Shown: positions 1 through 9,437, counted from the first letter of the stretch. The stretch: 64,000 nucleotides of DNA from an uncultured Saprospiraceae bacterium (GCA_937923485.1 CALDUE010000011.1:16300-80299); one strand, 5' to 3'. The notes: generated by a model not told the origin, from the sequence alone. A program made the numbers and translations.

Positions 1-1701
1 GCAAGAGATGGAGCTGTTGTCCTTGATCAAGCAACCGTAAACGTTGCCTGCGACCCAAGTATAAATTTCATTTATCAGGCGGTCTTTATTCCGAATTCAA
101 TTACAGTTTGTCCAGATCTAAGTGCGCTTAGCGGACCTGTTACTACAGTAGATGTTACTCCGACGCCAAATTTTGTGACGGTAGATTTAGCGGCAAACGA
201 TTGCTTCGAGATTACACCACAAGGTATTGGGATCGATAGCCTCACGATTCGCTTTTGCGACGACATAGGCACCTGCGATGAAGCATCCTACATCTTCGAC
301 AGCGATTTAGCTACACCAATTGTAAGCTCAACAATCTTCGATACGGTTCCTGTTCCAGGCAACGTCTTTACGTTTTGTATCGACACCATGGAACTCCCAG
401 GTAATGTCGTGAGTGTAACAGACATCTGTGCAGACGGTAACGAGCGCTTCGTTGAGTTCACCCTAACTACACAAACGGTATGCTTGAAGTACCGAGGTAT
501 AGAAGTAGGTGGTACAGACACTAGTTGCGTCGTGGTTTGCGATGACCTTGGCTTTTGTGACACCACAACTGTTATTGTTACTACGGTTGAGCCAAATGAA
601 TTTCCTGACCGTGATCTAAACTTTACGATCTCCAAAGGGAACTCATCGAGTACTGTACTTGACTTGAGTGATTTCACCGACCCGATTATGAGTGTGTCTA
701 ACACGTGTCCAGATTTATCAGGAACATTTGTTGAATACACGGTACAACCTTCCAATTTCTCTGTTCAATTTGACGGACTGGAAGTAGGTGTTGAACGTGC
801 CTGTATAGATGTGGTAGATGATGGTGGACGCCAACAACGATTCAACATTACAGTAAATGTCATCGAGGCAAGAGCGGCCAGAGATACCATTCGTATCCGT
901 AATGGCGACTCACGTCTCTACTGCTTTGGACCATTCGAATTTCCCGGAGATCCTTTCTCTTTGACAGATGACTGTCCAGCAACCAATCAATTGGTAGACC
1001 TCTTGCCGGTTGCTGACGTCACTTGTGTAGACATTGATGCATTTGCACTTGGAACACAATTGATTTGCTTAACACTCTGCGATGCTGACGGATTCTGCGA
1101 TATCGTGAACCTTGTGGTTGAGGTGATTCCTAACGACGACGACCGTCTACCCATCGCGATAGATGATGAGTTTATTGTTGATCCTCTAAGTAGCAACAAT
1201 GTTGTCACTCCTTTGCAAAACGATTCAAGTATAGATCCAATCACTTTTGCTGCGATTGTATCAGGACCAGTAAGTGGAGTTGCAAGTTTTAATTCAGATT
1301 TCACGCTTAATTATTCGCTTAATGGCGCTCCATGTGCAAACGATTCGCTGGTATATGAGATCTGCAACAACTTCGGTTGTGACCAAGCGACGGTCGTTTT
1401 CAATAACAATTGTGATGGAATTGAAAATAAACCTCCAATTATTGTTCGAAACGGATTCTCTCCAAATTTTGATGGATCGAATGATACTTGGACCATCACG
1501 AATATTGAATTCTTTCCGAGAAGTATTCTGAAAGTCTACAACCGTTGGGGCTCTCAAGTACTAGAAGTAGAAGGCTATGACAACAGTTGGGATGGAACCT
1601 TTGGTGACAGTCCGTTGCCAGATGGAACGTACTTCTACTCGATCGATCCGAACGAAGAAGGAAAGGAACCCGTCGCCGGTTATGTACAACTAAGGCGGTA
1701 G
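1..1701 (+). CDS. T9SS secreted protein with type B C-terminal sorting domain, 5' end outside window
   Basis: The frame is open from base 1, so the start lies upstream. The visible part carries at least four modules of roughly 110 residues ending in a Cys-Asp pattern such as CDDIGTCD, CDDLGFCD and CDADGFCD, which suggests tandem Ig-like or cadherin-like beta domains with paired cysteines. The last 90 residues (NGFSPNFDGSNDTW, then VYNRWGSQV and a DGTYFY turn) match the gliding-motility-associated CHU_C domain that directs proteins through the type IX secretion system. It lies directly upstream of a PorP/SprF gene, the partner usually found beside such substrates. I infer a large cell-surface or released adhesin-like protein. 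Its ligand or function cannot be read from this fragment. Confidence 0.88.
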   Translation, partial: ARDGAVVLDQATVNVACDPSINFIYQAVFIPNSITVCPDLSALSGPVTTVDVTPTPNFVTVDLAANDCFEITPQGIGIDSLTIRFCDDIGTCDEASYIFDSDLATPIVSSTIFDTVPVPGNVFTFCIDTMELPGNVVSVTDICADGNERFVEFTLTTQTVCLKYRGIEVGGTDTSCVVVCDDLGFCDTTTVIVTTVEPNEFPDRDLNFTISKGNSSSTVLDLSDFTDPIMSVSNTCPDLSGTFVEYTVQPSNFSVQFDGLEVGVERACIDVVDDGGRQQRFNITVNVIEARAARDTIRIRNGDSRLYCFGPFEFPGDPFSLTDDCPATNQLVDLLPVADVTCVDIDAFALGTQLICLTLCDADGFCDIVNLVVEVIPNDDDRLPIAIDDEFIVDPLSSNNVVTPLQNDSSIDPITFAAIVSGPVSGVASFNSDFTLNYSLNGAPCANDSLVYEICNNFGCDQATVVFNNNCDGIENKPPIIVRNGFSPNFDGSNDTWTITNIEFFPRSILKVYNRWGSQVLEVEGYDNSWDGTFGDSPLPDGTYFYSIDPNEEGKEPVAGYVQLRR

Positions 1702-1702
1702 A

Positions 1703-1798
1703 TTTTACCCTTTTCGTACGGATTAGCACAGTATTTGCAAACTCTCGGCTAGGGCTCAATAACAGAGCTTACAAACACGCCGCAACGGAAGGGTAAAA
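1703..1798. repeat. inverted repeat after the T9SS substrate gene
   Basis: TTTTACCCTT at 1703-1712 is matched by its exact reverse complement AAGGGTAAAA at 1789-1798, and the similarity runs a few bases further inward. The arms enclose about 76 bases in the 121-base gap between the substrate gene and the PorP-like gene. It could form a long-range stem in the transcript. There is no T-run typical of an intrinsic terminator. Confidence 0.4.
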
Positions 1799-1822
1799 CC
1801 TTCTCAAAAAATTTAGAGTCTA

Positions 1823-2833
1823 ATGACGCATTTGATCAAACTCGTAACAACCGCCTCGCTGGTACTATGTCTTGCTGTTTCAGCATTCGCGCAGCAGGAC
1901 GCAATGTTTACGAAATATATCTTTAATTCTTTGTCTTACAATCCAGCCTATGCTGGGTCTAAAGATTACTTGAGCCTAGGTATTCTACACCGTTCTCAGT
2001 GGGTTGGTATTGATGGGGCTCCTGTCACACAAACCTTTACTGCTCACACACCACTCAAGAACGAGCGTGTTGGAGTAGGTTTCTCTATGAGTAATGATAA
2101 CATTGGTCCTACCAATACTTTTGGTGCTAATTTCTCATATGCTTATCGTATACCTGTAGGTGACGGTCTGCGTCTTTCTGTAGGATTGCAAGGTGGAATT
2201 GAGAATTGGACTGCTGACTGGAGTCAATTAAATATTGAGAATCCAGATGTAGCTTTCCCAGAGGGTATGAACCCAAGTCGCTTCTTACCAAACTTCGGAG
2301 CAGGTCTATTCTTGTTTAGCGAGCGTTTCTACGTTGGTTTCTCAAGTCCGCACCTCCTTGAGTATGACTTGCGTCAAAACAATGATCCTAACGTCGAGAT
2401 TTTCTCTCGTCGCTACCGTCACTACTTCGGATCTATTGGTGCAGCATTCCCAATTAAGGGAGATGATATCATTTTCAAGCCAAGCCTTTTGGTAAAAAAT
2501 GTTGGCTTGTTTAGCTCACTACGTAAAGAAGAAATTTCAAGAACTATTGGCGCTCCAACTGAGGTTGACCTTGATGCTAGTTTCTTGTTCTACAACACAT
2601 TTTGGGTTGGTGCAAGTATTCGTACTGCTGTTGAAGTGTATGACGATCGATCATCTTTTGATTCGGCTGACCTTTGGTTTAGCGTCAACCTAGACAACGG
2701 ACTTCGCGTCGGTGGAGCATATGATTATGCACTTACTGCGCTCAATAAGTCAACTGCTGGTTCTTTCGAGCTCATGGTTGGATACGATATGAATTTCCTC
2801 ACCAAGCGCATCGTGACTCCACGATACTTCTAA
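1823..2833 (+). CDS. PorP/SprF family type IX secretion system membrane protein
   Basis: The 336-residue protein has a signal peptide (cleavage after about AFAQ, residue 24). It then has the family's characteristic opening, QQDAMFTKYIFNSLSYNPAYAGS, followed by alternating aromatic and polar beta strands of an outer-membrane barrel ending in ...YF. PorP/SprF proteins are T9SS components or T9SS-linked partners needed for surface delivery of specific substrates, often of the neighbouring CHU_C-domain protein. The gene starts 121 bases after the T9SS substrate gene and precedes a PorE-like OmpA protein, the standard Bacteroidota substrate-SprF-OmpA arrangement. The family call is firm; which substrate it serves is inferred from adjacency. 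Confidence 0.92.
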   Translation: MTHLIKLVTTASLVLCLAVSAFAQQDAMFTKYIFNSLSYNPAYAGSKDYLSLGILHRSQWVGIDGAPVTQTFTAHTPLKNERVGVGFSMSNDNIGPTNTFGANFSYAYRIPVGDGLRLSVGLQGGIENWTADWSQLNIENPDVAFPEGMNPSRFLPNFGAGLFLFSERFYVGFSSPHLLEYDLRQNNDPNVEIFSRRYRHYFGSIGAAFPIKGDDIIFKPSLLVKNVGLFSSLRKEEISRTIGAPTEVDLDASFLFYNTFWVGASIRTAVEVYDDRSSFDSADLWFSVNLDNGLRVGGAYDYALTALNKSTAGSFELMVGYDMNFLTKRIVTPRYF

Positions 2834-2887
2834 TACTTCTATCTGTGCTGTCTTCAAGACAGGACGTATTGATAATTACCTCCTTCT

Positions 2888-2901
2888 GCTTTCGCCAAAA
2901 C
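2888..2901 (-). repeat. dispersed 14-mer GTTTTGGCGAAAGC, exact copy, intergenic
   Basis: Exact copy on the minus strand, in the gap between the PorP/SprF gene and the OmpA/PD40 gene, 41 bases before the chosen start codon. Confidence 0.9.
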
Positions 2902-2941
2902 CGGTAATGTGCCGACGAACGTGATCGCCAACTTAATAGCA

Positions 2942-5431
2942 ATGAAGCTGATTTCTACACGCCTTTGCCTCTTCCTCGCGCTCGTTTTTGCGTGCTCTGC
3001 AGCTTTCGCTCAGGGTTCTGCGATCAAGCGTGCTCAACGTAGCATGGAGGATCTTAACTATACTGAAGCGATTCAGCAGTACACTCAGATACTTGAAAAA
3101 AGTGATGATCCTACTGCGAAGATCATGCTTGCAGAAGCTTACCGCAAAACCAACGACGCAATCAATGCGGAGTATTGGTACGGACAAGTTGTACGCCTAC
3201 CTGAAAGTAAGTCTGTACATAAGCTGTACTACGGTCAAGCGTTGCAACGCAATGGCAAGTGCGATCAAGCCAAGGAGTGGTTTGCACTTTTTATTCAAGA
3301 GCAACCAGACGATCTACGTGGCCAATACCTGAGTCGTGCTTGTGACTATGAGCAAGAGCTACTTACTAAGGCAATCAGCACTTACGAAGTGCAGCACCTA
3401 GATTTCAACTCTGCACTCGATGATTTCGGAGCTACACCGTACCAAAATGGATTACTATTCGCATCTGATCGTAGCCAAGGGGTTGCAGTAAAGCGTGACC
3501 ACGCTTGGACTGGTAATCCATTCCTCGAGCTGTTCTATGTGGAAACTCGTCAGACAGACGAAGATGATCCGCTCAGCACAGTTTACGGCCGCCCAGACAA
3601 GTTCAGCAAAAACTTCAACTCTAAGTATCACGATGCTGCGGTAACCTTTACCGAGGACAGCAAGACAATGTTCTTTACACGTAACAACTTTAAGGACGGA
3701 AAGATTGGAAAGAGTGATGATGGAATCATCAAACTAAAAGTATTCTACGCTGATAAAAACGGCGAAGAAGGATGGGGAGACCTACAAAGTCTTCCTTTCA
3801 ACTCAGATGAGTATTCTGTATTGCACCCAGCTCTCAGCAAAAGTGGAGAGCGTCTCTACTTCGCTAGTGATATGCCAGGAGGCTTTGGTGGAATGGATGT
3901 CTATTACTCAGAAAAAGATAATGGACGCTGGGGGCCGCCAATCAACTTAGGTCCAGTAGTAAACACAGAAGGTCACGAGGCTTTCCCTTACTCAGCAGCT
4001 GATGGCCGCATTTACTTTGCATCTGATGGACACATCGGCTTGGGTGGATACGACATCTTCTACACAACTGAAAAAGGACCTGCGGATTTCGCGCAACCTG
4101 AAAACTTAGGTGCTCCGATGAACTCTATCGCTGATGATCACTCGATCATGGTTAAGGAGGACGGAAACTTCGGATACTTCTCATCTAACCGTACGGGTGG
4201 AGCAGGACTCGATGATATCTACAGCTTTACACGCTCTGGTGTTCCGGTTGAAGTACTTGTAATCGACGCTGATACGCGTCTTCCAATCGAAGGTGCGACA
4301 GTGCTTAACGCATGTACAGCTGGAACAACCGTTACAGATGTAAATGGTATCGCGCTTGCCGATATGGGAGAAGACGAGAAATGTGATTTCACTGCAAGTG
4401 CAGAGCGCTATGAGGATGCTACCAAGAGTGCATCTACCTTCAACTTCACCGATACCAAGCTCATAGTTGAGATTCCACTCAAGCCGCTCAAGGATTACAG
4501 TGTAGAAGGTTTCGTATACGACGAAAGTACAGGCGAACCACTCGAAGGAGCCCGCGTAACGCTTACTTCTTCTTGTTCTGAAGAGGAAGAAGAGCTTCTC
4601 ACAGACGCAGCTGGTCACTATGAATTTGAGCTTGAAACAGGATGTTGCTACACTGTAAGAGGTGTTTTAGAAACATACCTATCTGACAAACAAGAAAACA
4701 TTTGCGCAATTGATACAGCAGAGACGCGCAACTTCATCCACAATCTATTCTTGCAGCCTACCGTCTTCGGTGCTTCAAATACAGACATGGTTGATAATCC
4801 AGGGTCAGGAACAACCCGTCCAGATCAAGATCCGAATGCACGCATCTACCAAGACCCAGCAACAGGAATCTGGATCGATAGCGAAACAGGTCGTCCAGCA
4901 AATGGAAGCATCCTAGGTCGCACATACCAAAATGGTCAGCTAATCGATTCTGATGGTAAGTTTGTTAAAGGTATTTCTCCAGTAGCACAAGGTGACGCGA
5001 TTCCATACTTGCTTCACATTTACTATGATTTCAACAAGGCAACCATCCGTAAGGAAGCTCGCCCAGAACTTGAGTCATTGTATGCTATGATGACCGATAA
5101 CCCACAGGTTATCATCGAAATTGCATCTCACACAGATGCGCGTGGTACAGATGACTACAACCTTCGTCTATCACAGCGACGTGCAGAATCAGTAGTTCGC
5201 TACCTTGTACAGCGTGGAATCGAGCGTGATCGCATGGTTCCTCGTGGATACGGTGAAACACTACCGGTCAACGCTTGTAACAACGGAGTTCCTTGTTCAG
5301 AGCGAGAGCACCAATTCAACCGTCGTACAGAGTTCCGCGTTCTCGGATGTACCGACTGTGACTCGAAAGGAAAGAAATCATTGCCTAAGCAAGATGTTCA
5401 AGTCAGCCCTTGCAAGAGCTGCCCATTCTAG
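2942..5431 (+). CDS. PorE-like TPR/PD40/OmpA envelope protein
   Basis: Start chosen at 2942, where MKLISTRLCLFLALVFACSAAFAQ gives a clean signal peptide; an upstream start would bury it. Order over 829 residues: TPR-like helices (about 30-145), WD40-like PD40 beta-propeller repeats with YFASD signatures (about 163-430), two carboxypeptidase-regulatory-like domains (about 433-513 and 520-600), then a C-terminal OmpA peptidoglycan-binding domain (about 686-803) with TDARG and LSQRRAESV. This is the architecture of PorE, which anchors the type IX machinery to peptidoglycan, but Bacteroidota carry several such paralogues. A short tail with two CxxC pairs (CTDC, CKSC) follows the OmpA domain and is unusual. 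It lies downstream of the PorP/SprF gene. Confidence 0.85.
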   Translation: MKLISTRLCLFLALVFACSAAFAQGSAIKRAQRSMEDLNYTEAIQQYTQILEKSDDPTAKIMLAEAYRKTNDAINAEYWYGQVVRLPESKSVHKLYYGQALQRNGKCDQAKEWFALFIQEQPDDLRGQYLSRACDYEQELLTKAISTYEVQHLDFNSALDDFGATPYQNGLLFASDRSQGVAVKRDHAWTGNPFLELFYVETRQTDEDDPLSTVYGRPDKFSKNFNSKYHDAAVTFTEDSKTMFFTRNNFKDGKIGKSDDGIIKLKVFYADKNGEEGWGDLQSLPFNSDEYSVLHPALSKSGERLYFASDMPGGFGGMDVYYSEKDNGRWGPPINLGPVVNTEGHEAFPYSAADGRIYFASDGHIGLGGYDIFYTTEKGPADFAQPENLGAPMNSIADDHSIMVKEDGNFGYFSSNRTGGAGLDDIYSFTRSGVPVEVLVIDADTRLPIEGATVLNACTAGTTVTDVNGIALADMGEDEKCDFTASAERYEDATKSASTFNFTDTKLIVEIPLKPLKDYSVEGFVYDESTGEPLEGARVTLTSSCSEEEEELLTDAAGHYEFELETGCCYTVRGVLETYLSDKQENICAIDTAETRNFIHNLFLQPTVFGASNTDMVDNPGSGTTRPDQDPNARIYQDPATGIWIDSETGRPANGSILGRTYQNGQLIDSDGKFVKGISPVAQGDAIPYLLHIYYDFNKATIRKEARPELESLYAMMTDNPQVIIEIASHTDARGTDDYNLRLSQRRAESVVRYLVQRGIERDRMVPRGYGETLPVNACNNGVPCSEREHQFNRRTEFRVLGCTDCDSKGKKSLPKQDVQVSPCKSCPF

Positions 5432-5475
5432 CACTCAAGACATATTGATATTTAAATATCTGACAGCATTAAAAG

Positions 5476-5510
5476 CCGGTTCCAACGCATAAGTTGGGAC
5501 CGGTTTTTAT
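5476..5510 (+). terminator. intrinsic terminator after the PorE-like gene
   Basis: An 11-bp stem (CCGGTTCCAAC with GTTGGGACCGG, one G-T pair) around a 6-base loop is followed by TTTTT. It ends the PorE-like transcript and separates it from the next gene, which supports the downstream start at 5578 rather than 5494. Confidence 0.85.
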
Positions 5511-5577
5511 CGTTTACGGTTTACCCTCTTTATGCGTGTATAAACGTCTTATCTTAGTGCCGCGAACTACAAACACT

Positions 5578-8088
5578 ATGAAGCAATTACTCATCTGCTG
5601 CATTTCGATCATTGCACTAGGCTTTGGATCGACGCTACATGCGCAAGGCTACCTCCGAAAGGCAGAAAAACAGTATGATCTCGGCGACTTCGCTGAGTCG
5701 ATCTCAGGCTTTGAGCGCTACGTAAGAAAAGATCCAAAGGCTACTAACATTGGTGCAAAGCTGGCCAATGCCTATCGGATGACCAATCAGTCGGCAGCTG
5801 CTGCAGCTCAGTATCAAGTTTTGGCGAAAGCTGAACCTAACAACCCTGGCTACGCATACCTGTCTGCACTTACCTTGATGGAAGACGGTCAGTACGGCGC
5901 CGCAGTTATCCAACTTTCAGAAGCAGCGATTCTTGGACATCCAGGGGTAGAAGCATTGGCAGAACGCCTCGCTTACGCTCAGGCACATGTCTCAGAACCG
6001 AGTTCATGGAGAATAAGCAACGAGTTCATCAACACTGCCGGAGACGATTACAGCGCCCAGCCATTTGGAGACCTCACCGTCTTTGCAAGTGATCGCGACG
6101 GAGAACCTTCCAAGCTGTTCTTAAGCAGTCGCGATGACAACAATTTTTTACGCATTCCTCGCCCCGTGCATAAGGTGCTTTCAGAGCAGGTAAGAGATGC
6201 ACCTGTGGCTTACAGCCCCAGTGGTGAATTGGTAGCCTTTACCAGAAACAACTTCAAACAAGGAGAGCGCTTCATTCCAGAAGCAGGTTGGGAATTAAGC
6301 CTTCTCCTTGGTATTTCCGATAAAGAAGGAGACTTTCAAGCAGGAAAACCTTTCGTTCATAACGGACCGGGTTTCAATACTGGATTCCCAGCATTTTCTC
6401 CATCGGGAGATGCGCTATACTTTGCAAGTGATCGACCAGGAGGCTACGGAGGCTACGACCTTTACGTTTCAAAAAGAACCTCTAGTGGTTGGGGAGTCCC
6501 AACAAATCTTGGTGACGTGGTGAATACACCAGGAAATGAAATTTCGCCATTCGCGGTTGGAAATTCAATCTACTTCTCAAGCGATTACCTCCCTGGTTAT
6601 GGCGGAATGGACATTTACAGAGCCGACCTTGTGGGCAAAGCTGTTTCTACAGTGGTCAACATGGGCAACGGTGTCAATAGTCCAGCCGATGACGCTGGCT
6701 TCACGATGAGCGAAGATGGGCAGTGGTCTTACTTCCACAGTAATCGCGCAGGCGGCAAAGGCAACCTTGACTTGTATCGTGGTGCGCGCAACGGAAAGGC
6801 CGTAACGCTTGCTGTCGTTGATGGAAAAACAGGAACTCCAATTCCTAACGCAGTACTTGATTTCTCAAGTTGCGGTCAAGGAAATTTCTTAACTGGTGTA
6901 GATGGAGAGTACACTTTCAGGGCAGTATCCACCCTAGATTGTCGCCCAACTGTTCAGAAGAGCGGATATAATGCGAAGGAATTTAGCATCCGTGCATCTT
7001 CGCTTAGTGAAAACCAACGCGTTGAAATAAAGCTGAATCCTGAAGATAAGATCAGCATTTATGAAGGCAAAGTACTCAATGCGCGCACAGGTGATGTAAT
7101 ACCTCAAGTTACCGTCATTGCTCAACAGATCGACGGACCTTTTACGAGTCAAGCAACTACAAATGAAAGAGGTTGGTACGAGTTGAAGCTGGAAAGAGCA
7201 AGTGAGTACACAATCTCTTACAACAAGTCTGGGATGGCTGACATCGACCGCGAAGTGAGTACGTATGACTCAGATGGCGGTGGGATTCTCAGCAGCTTTG
7301 CAATGTTCCCTGACCAGTCGGTGGCTGCTACAGGAGGCCGCGAGATGACTCCTTTTAAAGGTTTTGATACGGCGCCGAGTGAATACGAGCCATCAACCAG
7401 CTCAAACACTGGTGCAACGGGCACAACTTATTCATCAACTCGTACAAGTTCAACTTCTGAATATAGAACGATTATCGGCTCAATTGAAACAGGCTTTGCC
7501 GTACAAGTTGCCGCTTTAGCTCAGACAGTAACCGACATCAGTGAGTATCAGCAGAAGCTAAGCGAGCTAGGTCAAGTGTATGGTAAGCGTGAAAACGGAG
7601 TACTTCGTATTCGTATTGGACCTTTTTCTTCTAGGCAAGAGGCTTCAAGAGTGCTGCCACGCGCTAAGAACTTAGGTTTTTCTGATGCATATATCGCCAA
7701 AGAAGATGGTGGACCTGCAGTTGGTATAAACCGAGTTGAACGAGTTTCTACTCCTGCTCCACGTTCAGCGCCTGCTCCACGTCGCGTGTCGACTCCAGCG
7801 CCACAGACTGCTGTAGCGCCCGCTCCTGCTCCATCATCACCGTCAGCAGGTGCCTACTTGATTCGATTGGCAACTTATGGCAACTACAGCAATTTTGACG
7901 CAGCAAAAGTTGCGACCTTAGGGACTCTCACAACGCGTCAACGCGGGGAGTACACTGTTGTTTTGGTGCAAGGATTCGGCTCTGTAGAAGCAGCTCAAGC
8001 GAAAATTGCTGAAGCCAATGCCGCAGGATTCTCTGATGCCCACGTGGTGTACGAAGAAAGCGATGGTACACTAAAGAAGGTGCGCTAA
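5578..8088 (+). CDS. TPR/PD40 protein ending in two SPOR domains
   Basis: Start placed at 5578 because MKQLLICCISIIALGFGSTLHAQ is a signal peptide and because 5494 falls inside the preceding terminator. The 836-residue protein mirrors its upstream neighbour: TPR-like region (about 20-140), PD40 repeats (about 154-400), and two carboxypeptidase-regulatory-like modules (about 408-487 and 494-570). Instead of OmpA it ends in two SPOR domains (about 639-714, beginning FAVQVAAL, and 758-830, beginning YLIRLATY) joined by a Pro/Ala-rich linker. SPOR domains bind denuded peptidoglycan at division sites in characterised proteins. I infer an envelope scaffold with a different wall anchor. The stop overlaps the convergent tilS end by 4 bases. 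Confidence 0.85.
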   Translation: MKQLLICCISIIALGFGSTLHAQGYLRKAEKQYDLGDFAESISGFERYVRKDPKATNIGAKLANAYRMTNQSAAAAAQYQVLAKAEPNNPGYAYLSALTLMEDGQYGAAVIQLSEAAILGHPGVEALAERLAYAQAHVSEPSSWRISNEFINTAGDDYSAQPFGDLTVFASDRDGEPSKLFLSSRDDNNFLRIPRPVHKVLSEQVRDAPVAYSPSGELVAFTRNNFKQGERFIPEAGWELSLLLGISDKEGDFQAGKPFVHNGPGFNTGFPAFSPSGDALYFASDRPGGYGGYDLYVSKRTSSGWGVPTNLGDVVNTPGNEISPFAVGNSIYFSSDYLPGYGGMDIYRADLVGKAVSTVVNMGNGVNSPADDAGFTMSEDGQWSYFHSNRAGGKGNLDLYRGARNGKAVTLAVVDGKTGTPIPNAVLDFSSCGQGNFLTGVDGEYTFRAVSTLDCRPTVQKSGYNAKEFSIRASSLSENQRVEIKLNPEDKISIYEGKVLNARTGDVIPQVTVIAQQIDGPFTSQATTNERGWYELKLERASEYTISYNKSGMADIDREVSTYDSDGGGILSSFAMFPDQSVAATGGREMTPFKGFDTAPSEYEPSTSSNTGATGTTYSSTRTSSTSEYRTIIGSIETGFAVQVAALAQTVTDISEYQQKLSELGQVYGKRENGVLRIRIGPFSSRQEASRVLPRAKNLGFSDAYIAKEDGGPAVGINRVERVSTPAPRSAPAPRRVSTPAPQTAVAPAPAPSSPSAGAYLIRLATYGNYSNFDAAKVATLGTLTTRQRGEYTVVLVQGFGSVEAAQAKIAEANAAGFSDAHVVYEESDGTLKKVR
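5818..5831 (+). repeat. dispersed 14-mer GTTTTGGCGAAAGC, exact copy
   Basis: Exact copy inside the SPOR/PD40 gene, read there as V-L-A-K-A. Confidence 0.9.
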
Positions 8089-9437
8089 AAGGTCAGAATC
8101 CCTGGCAACCCTAGTCGAGAACTAAAGCGAAGACAGTATCCTGCTGTCTTCGCTTTTTTCGTTTTAAGCGAGCTGCTTTTACGTAGGCCAACAATCCAAA
8201 TCGGTTCATTTCCAGCTAAAATTGTGCTTGCAGCAGCGAGTGCTATGGGAGGAAGTTTCGCTTCCGCCAAAACCCGCTTTGCGCCCTTAGATTCAGTTTG
8301 GGAAATCGAAAGGGTATCCTCTGCAAGGGTCGTACGCCAGCTCAGAGCGTCTAAGGTCGGAACCCAAAGCTCTTGCGCATTAGGAGAGGTTGAGGTCGGT
8401 TCGCTTTCCGAGACCAATAGCTTACCAAGCGGAGAAGTGTACTCGCCAACAGTATCAATTTGTAGCAGAAAGGATTCGAAAGGTGACGTTTTTTCTAGGT
8501 GAATCGTCTGGCCACTTATCACCAGCCGAACACGCTCAGTTCGATTTAAAAACTGTCTTTTTTGATCTACGGCATCAACCGTGGCGCGCGCGATAGACGC
8601 TACATTTTCAGAGGCGAAATCGTGCTTGCGAAGGAGCTCATGCAAGAAGTAATCGAGACCGGATACCTTGGCTAATTTTTCACGATCGAGGCTATGCGGC
8701 CACTTTGTTGAGCGAAGTGACTCGATTTTTGCTTGCACCATGCTTTCCGCAAAAGATAGTAGTGATTGTTGCTGCTGAGCAGCTCTACTGATGTTTTGGC
8801 GAAAGCCCTCAAATAACTGATCACCGATAGGAGCAAAATGATGCCGAACACGATTGCGCAAATAGTCATCGCTTGCATTGCTCACATCTTCCCTGAATGT
8901 CACCTCGCGTGTTTTGGCGTAAGCAGCTAACTCAGCTTTGGAAAATGGTAGCAAGGGTCGTAATCGACGATTAGTTACTTGCGATATGCCTGCCAAGGCT
9001 TTCGGTCCTCCTCCTCGTGCGAGTTGCAAGAGGACCGTTTCCACTTGATCGTCGCCATGATGCGCAGTACACACATAAGGATACTCGGCGCTCAGCGTTT
9101 CGAAAAAGGCATAACGTAGCTCTCGAGCTTTTGCCTGTAATCCAGCGCTACCTTTATGGATTGAGTAATCGGAAAGCACATGCACATCCACTCCTCGTTG
9201 CTGAGCGAGCTGTCTGACAAAGACTTCATCTAAATCGCTATCCTCACTTCGCAAGTGATAATTGACATGCGCTACGGCATAGCGATGACCGGTCTGATGC
9301 ACCAAATCCCACAGCACCATCGAGTCTAACCCGCCCGAGACAGCCAACAGCAGGGCTTGTTTTCCTACCTGTTTTTGCAAGAACGCACGTACCCATTCTG
9401 ATGATAAAGTTGGTAGAGATGAAGTTTGCATTGACAT
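8085..9437 (-). CDS. tilS: tRNA(Ile)-lysidine synthase
   Basis: TilS converts C34 of the CAU-anticodon tRNA-Ile to lysidine so that it reads AUA. The N-type ATP-pyrophosphatase P-loop SGGLDS is at residues 34-39, followed by the family's AHVNYHLR and CTAHHGDDQVETVLLQLARGGG motifs. ATG at 9437 is preferred over the TTG at 9470; AGGAGG lies 12 bases upstream of it, and a second ATG follows at 9431. Length, about 450 residues, is normal. The last 25 codons are odd: they contain a perfect 13-bp inverted repeat that looks like a terminator for the opposing gene, so the C-terminal tail is probably not conserved. Three copies or near copies of the dispersed 14-mer lie in this gene. Confidence 0.93.
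   Translation of the reverse strand: MSMQTSSLPTLSSEWVRAFLQKQVGKQALLLAVSGGLDSMVLWDLVHQTGHRYAVAHVNYHLRSEDSDLDEVFVRQLAQQRGVDVHVLSDYSIHKGSAGLQAKARELRYAFFETLSAEYPYVCTAHHGDDQVETVLLQLARGGGPKALAGISQVTNRRLRPLLPFSKAELAAYAKTREVTFREDVSNASDDYLRNRVRHHFAPIGDQLFEGFRQNISRAAQQQQSLLSFAESMVQAKIESLRSTKWPHSLDREKLAKVSGLDYFLHELLRKHDFASENVASIARATVDAVDQKRQFLNRTERVRLVISGQTIHLEKTSPFESFLLQIDTVGEYTSPLGKLLVSESEPTSTSPNAQELWVPTLDALSWRTTLAEDTLSISQTESKGAKRVLAEAKLPPIALAAASTILAGNEPIWIVGLRKSSSLKTKKAKTAGYCLRFSSRLGLPGILTF
8124..8159 (+). terminator. intrinsic terminator for the SPOR/PD40 gene, embedded in tilS
   Basis: A perfect 13-bp stem (AAAGCGAAGACAG with CTGTCTTCGCTTT) around a 7-base loop ends in a run of six T on the plus strand, 36 bases after the SPOR-gene stop codon. 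It lies entirely within the 3' coding end of the convergent tilS gene. Confidence 0.8.
8793..8806 (+). repeat. dispersed 14-mer GTTTTGGCGAAAGC, exact copy
   Basis: Exact copy inside tilS. On the coding strand it is GCTTTCGCCAAAAC, read as F-R-Q-N. Near copies are at 8260-8273 and 8911-8924 in the same gene. Confidence 0.9.

Noticed and set aside
5494..5577. An upstream start for the SPOR/PD40 gene
   Set aside because: It would begin inside the preceding terminator hairpin and place 28 residues before a perfect signal peptide.
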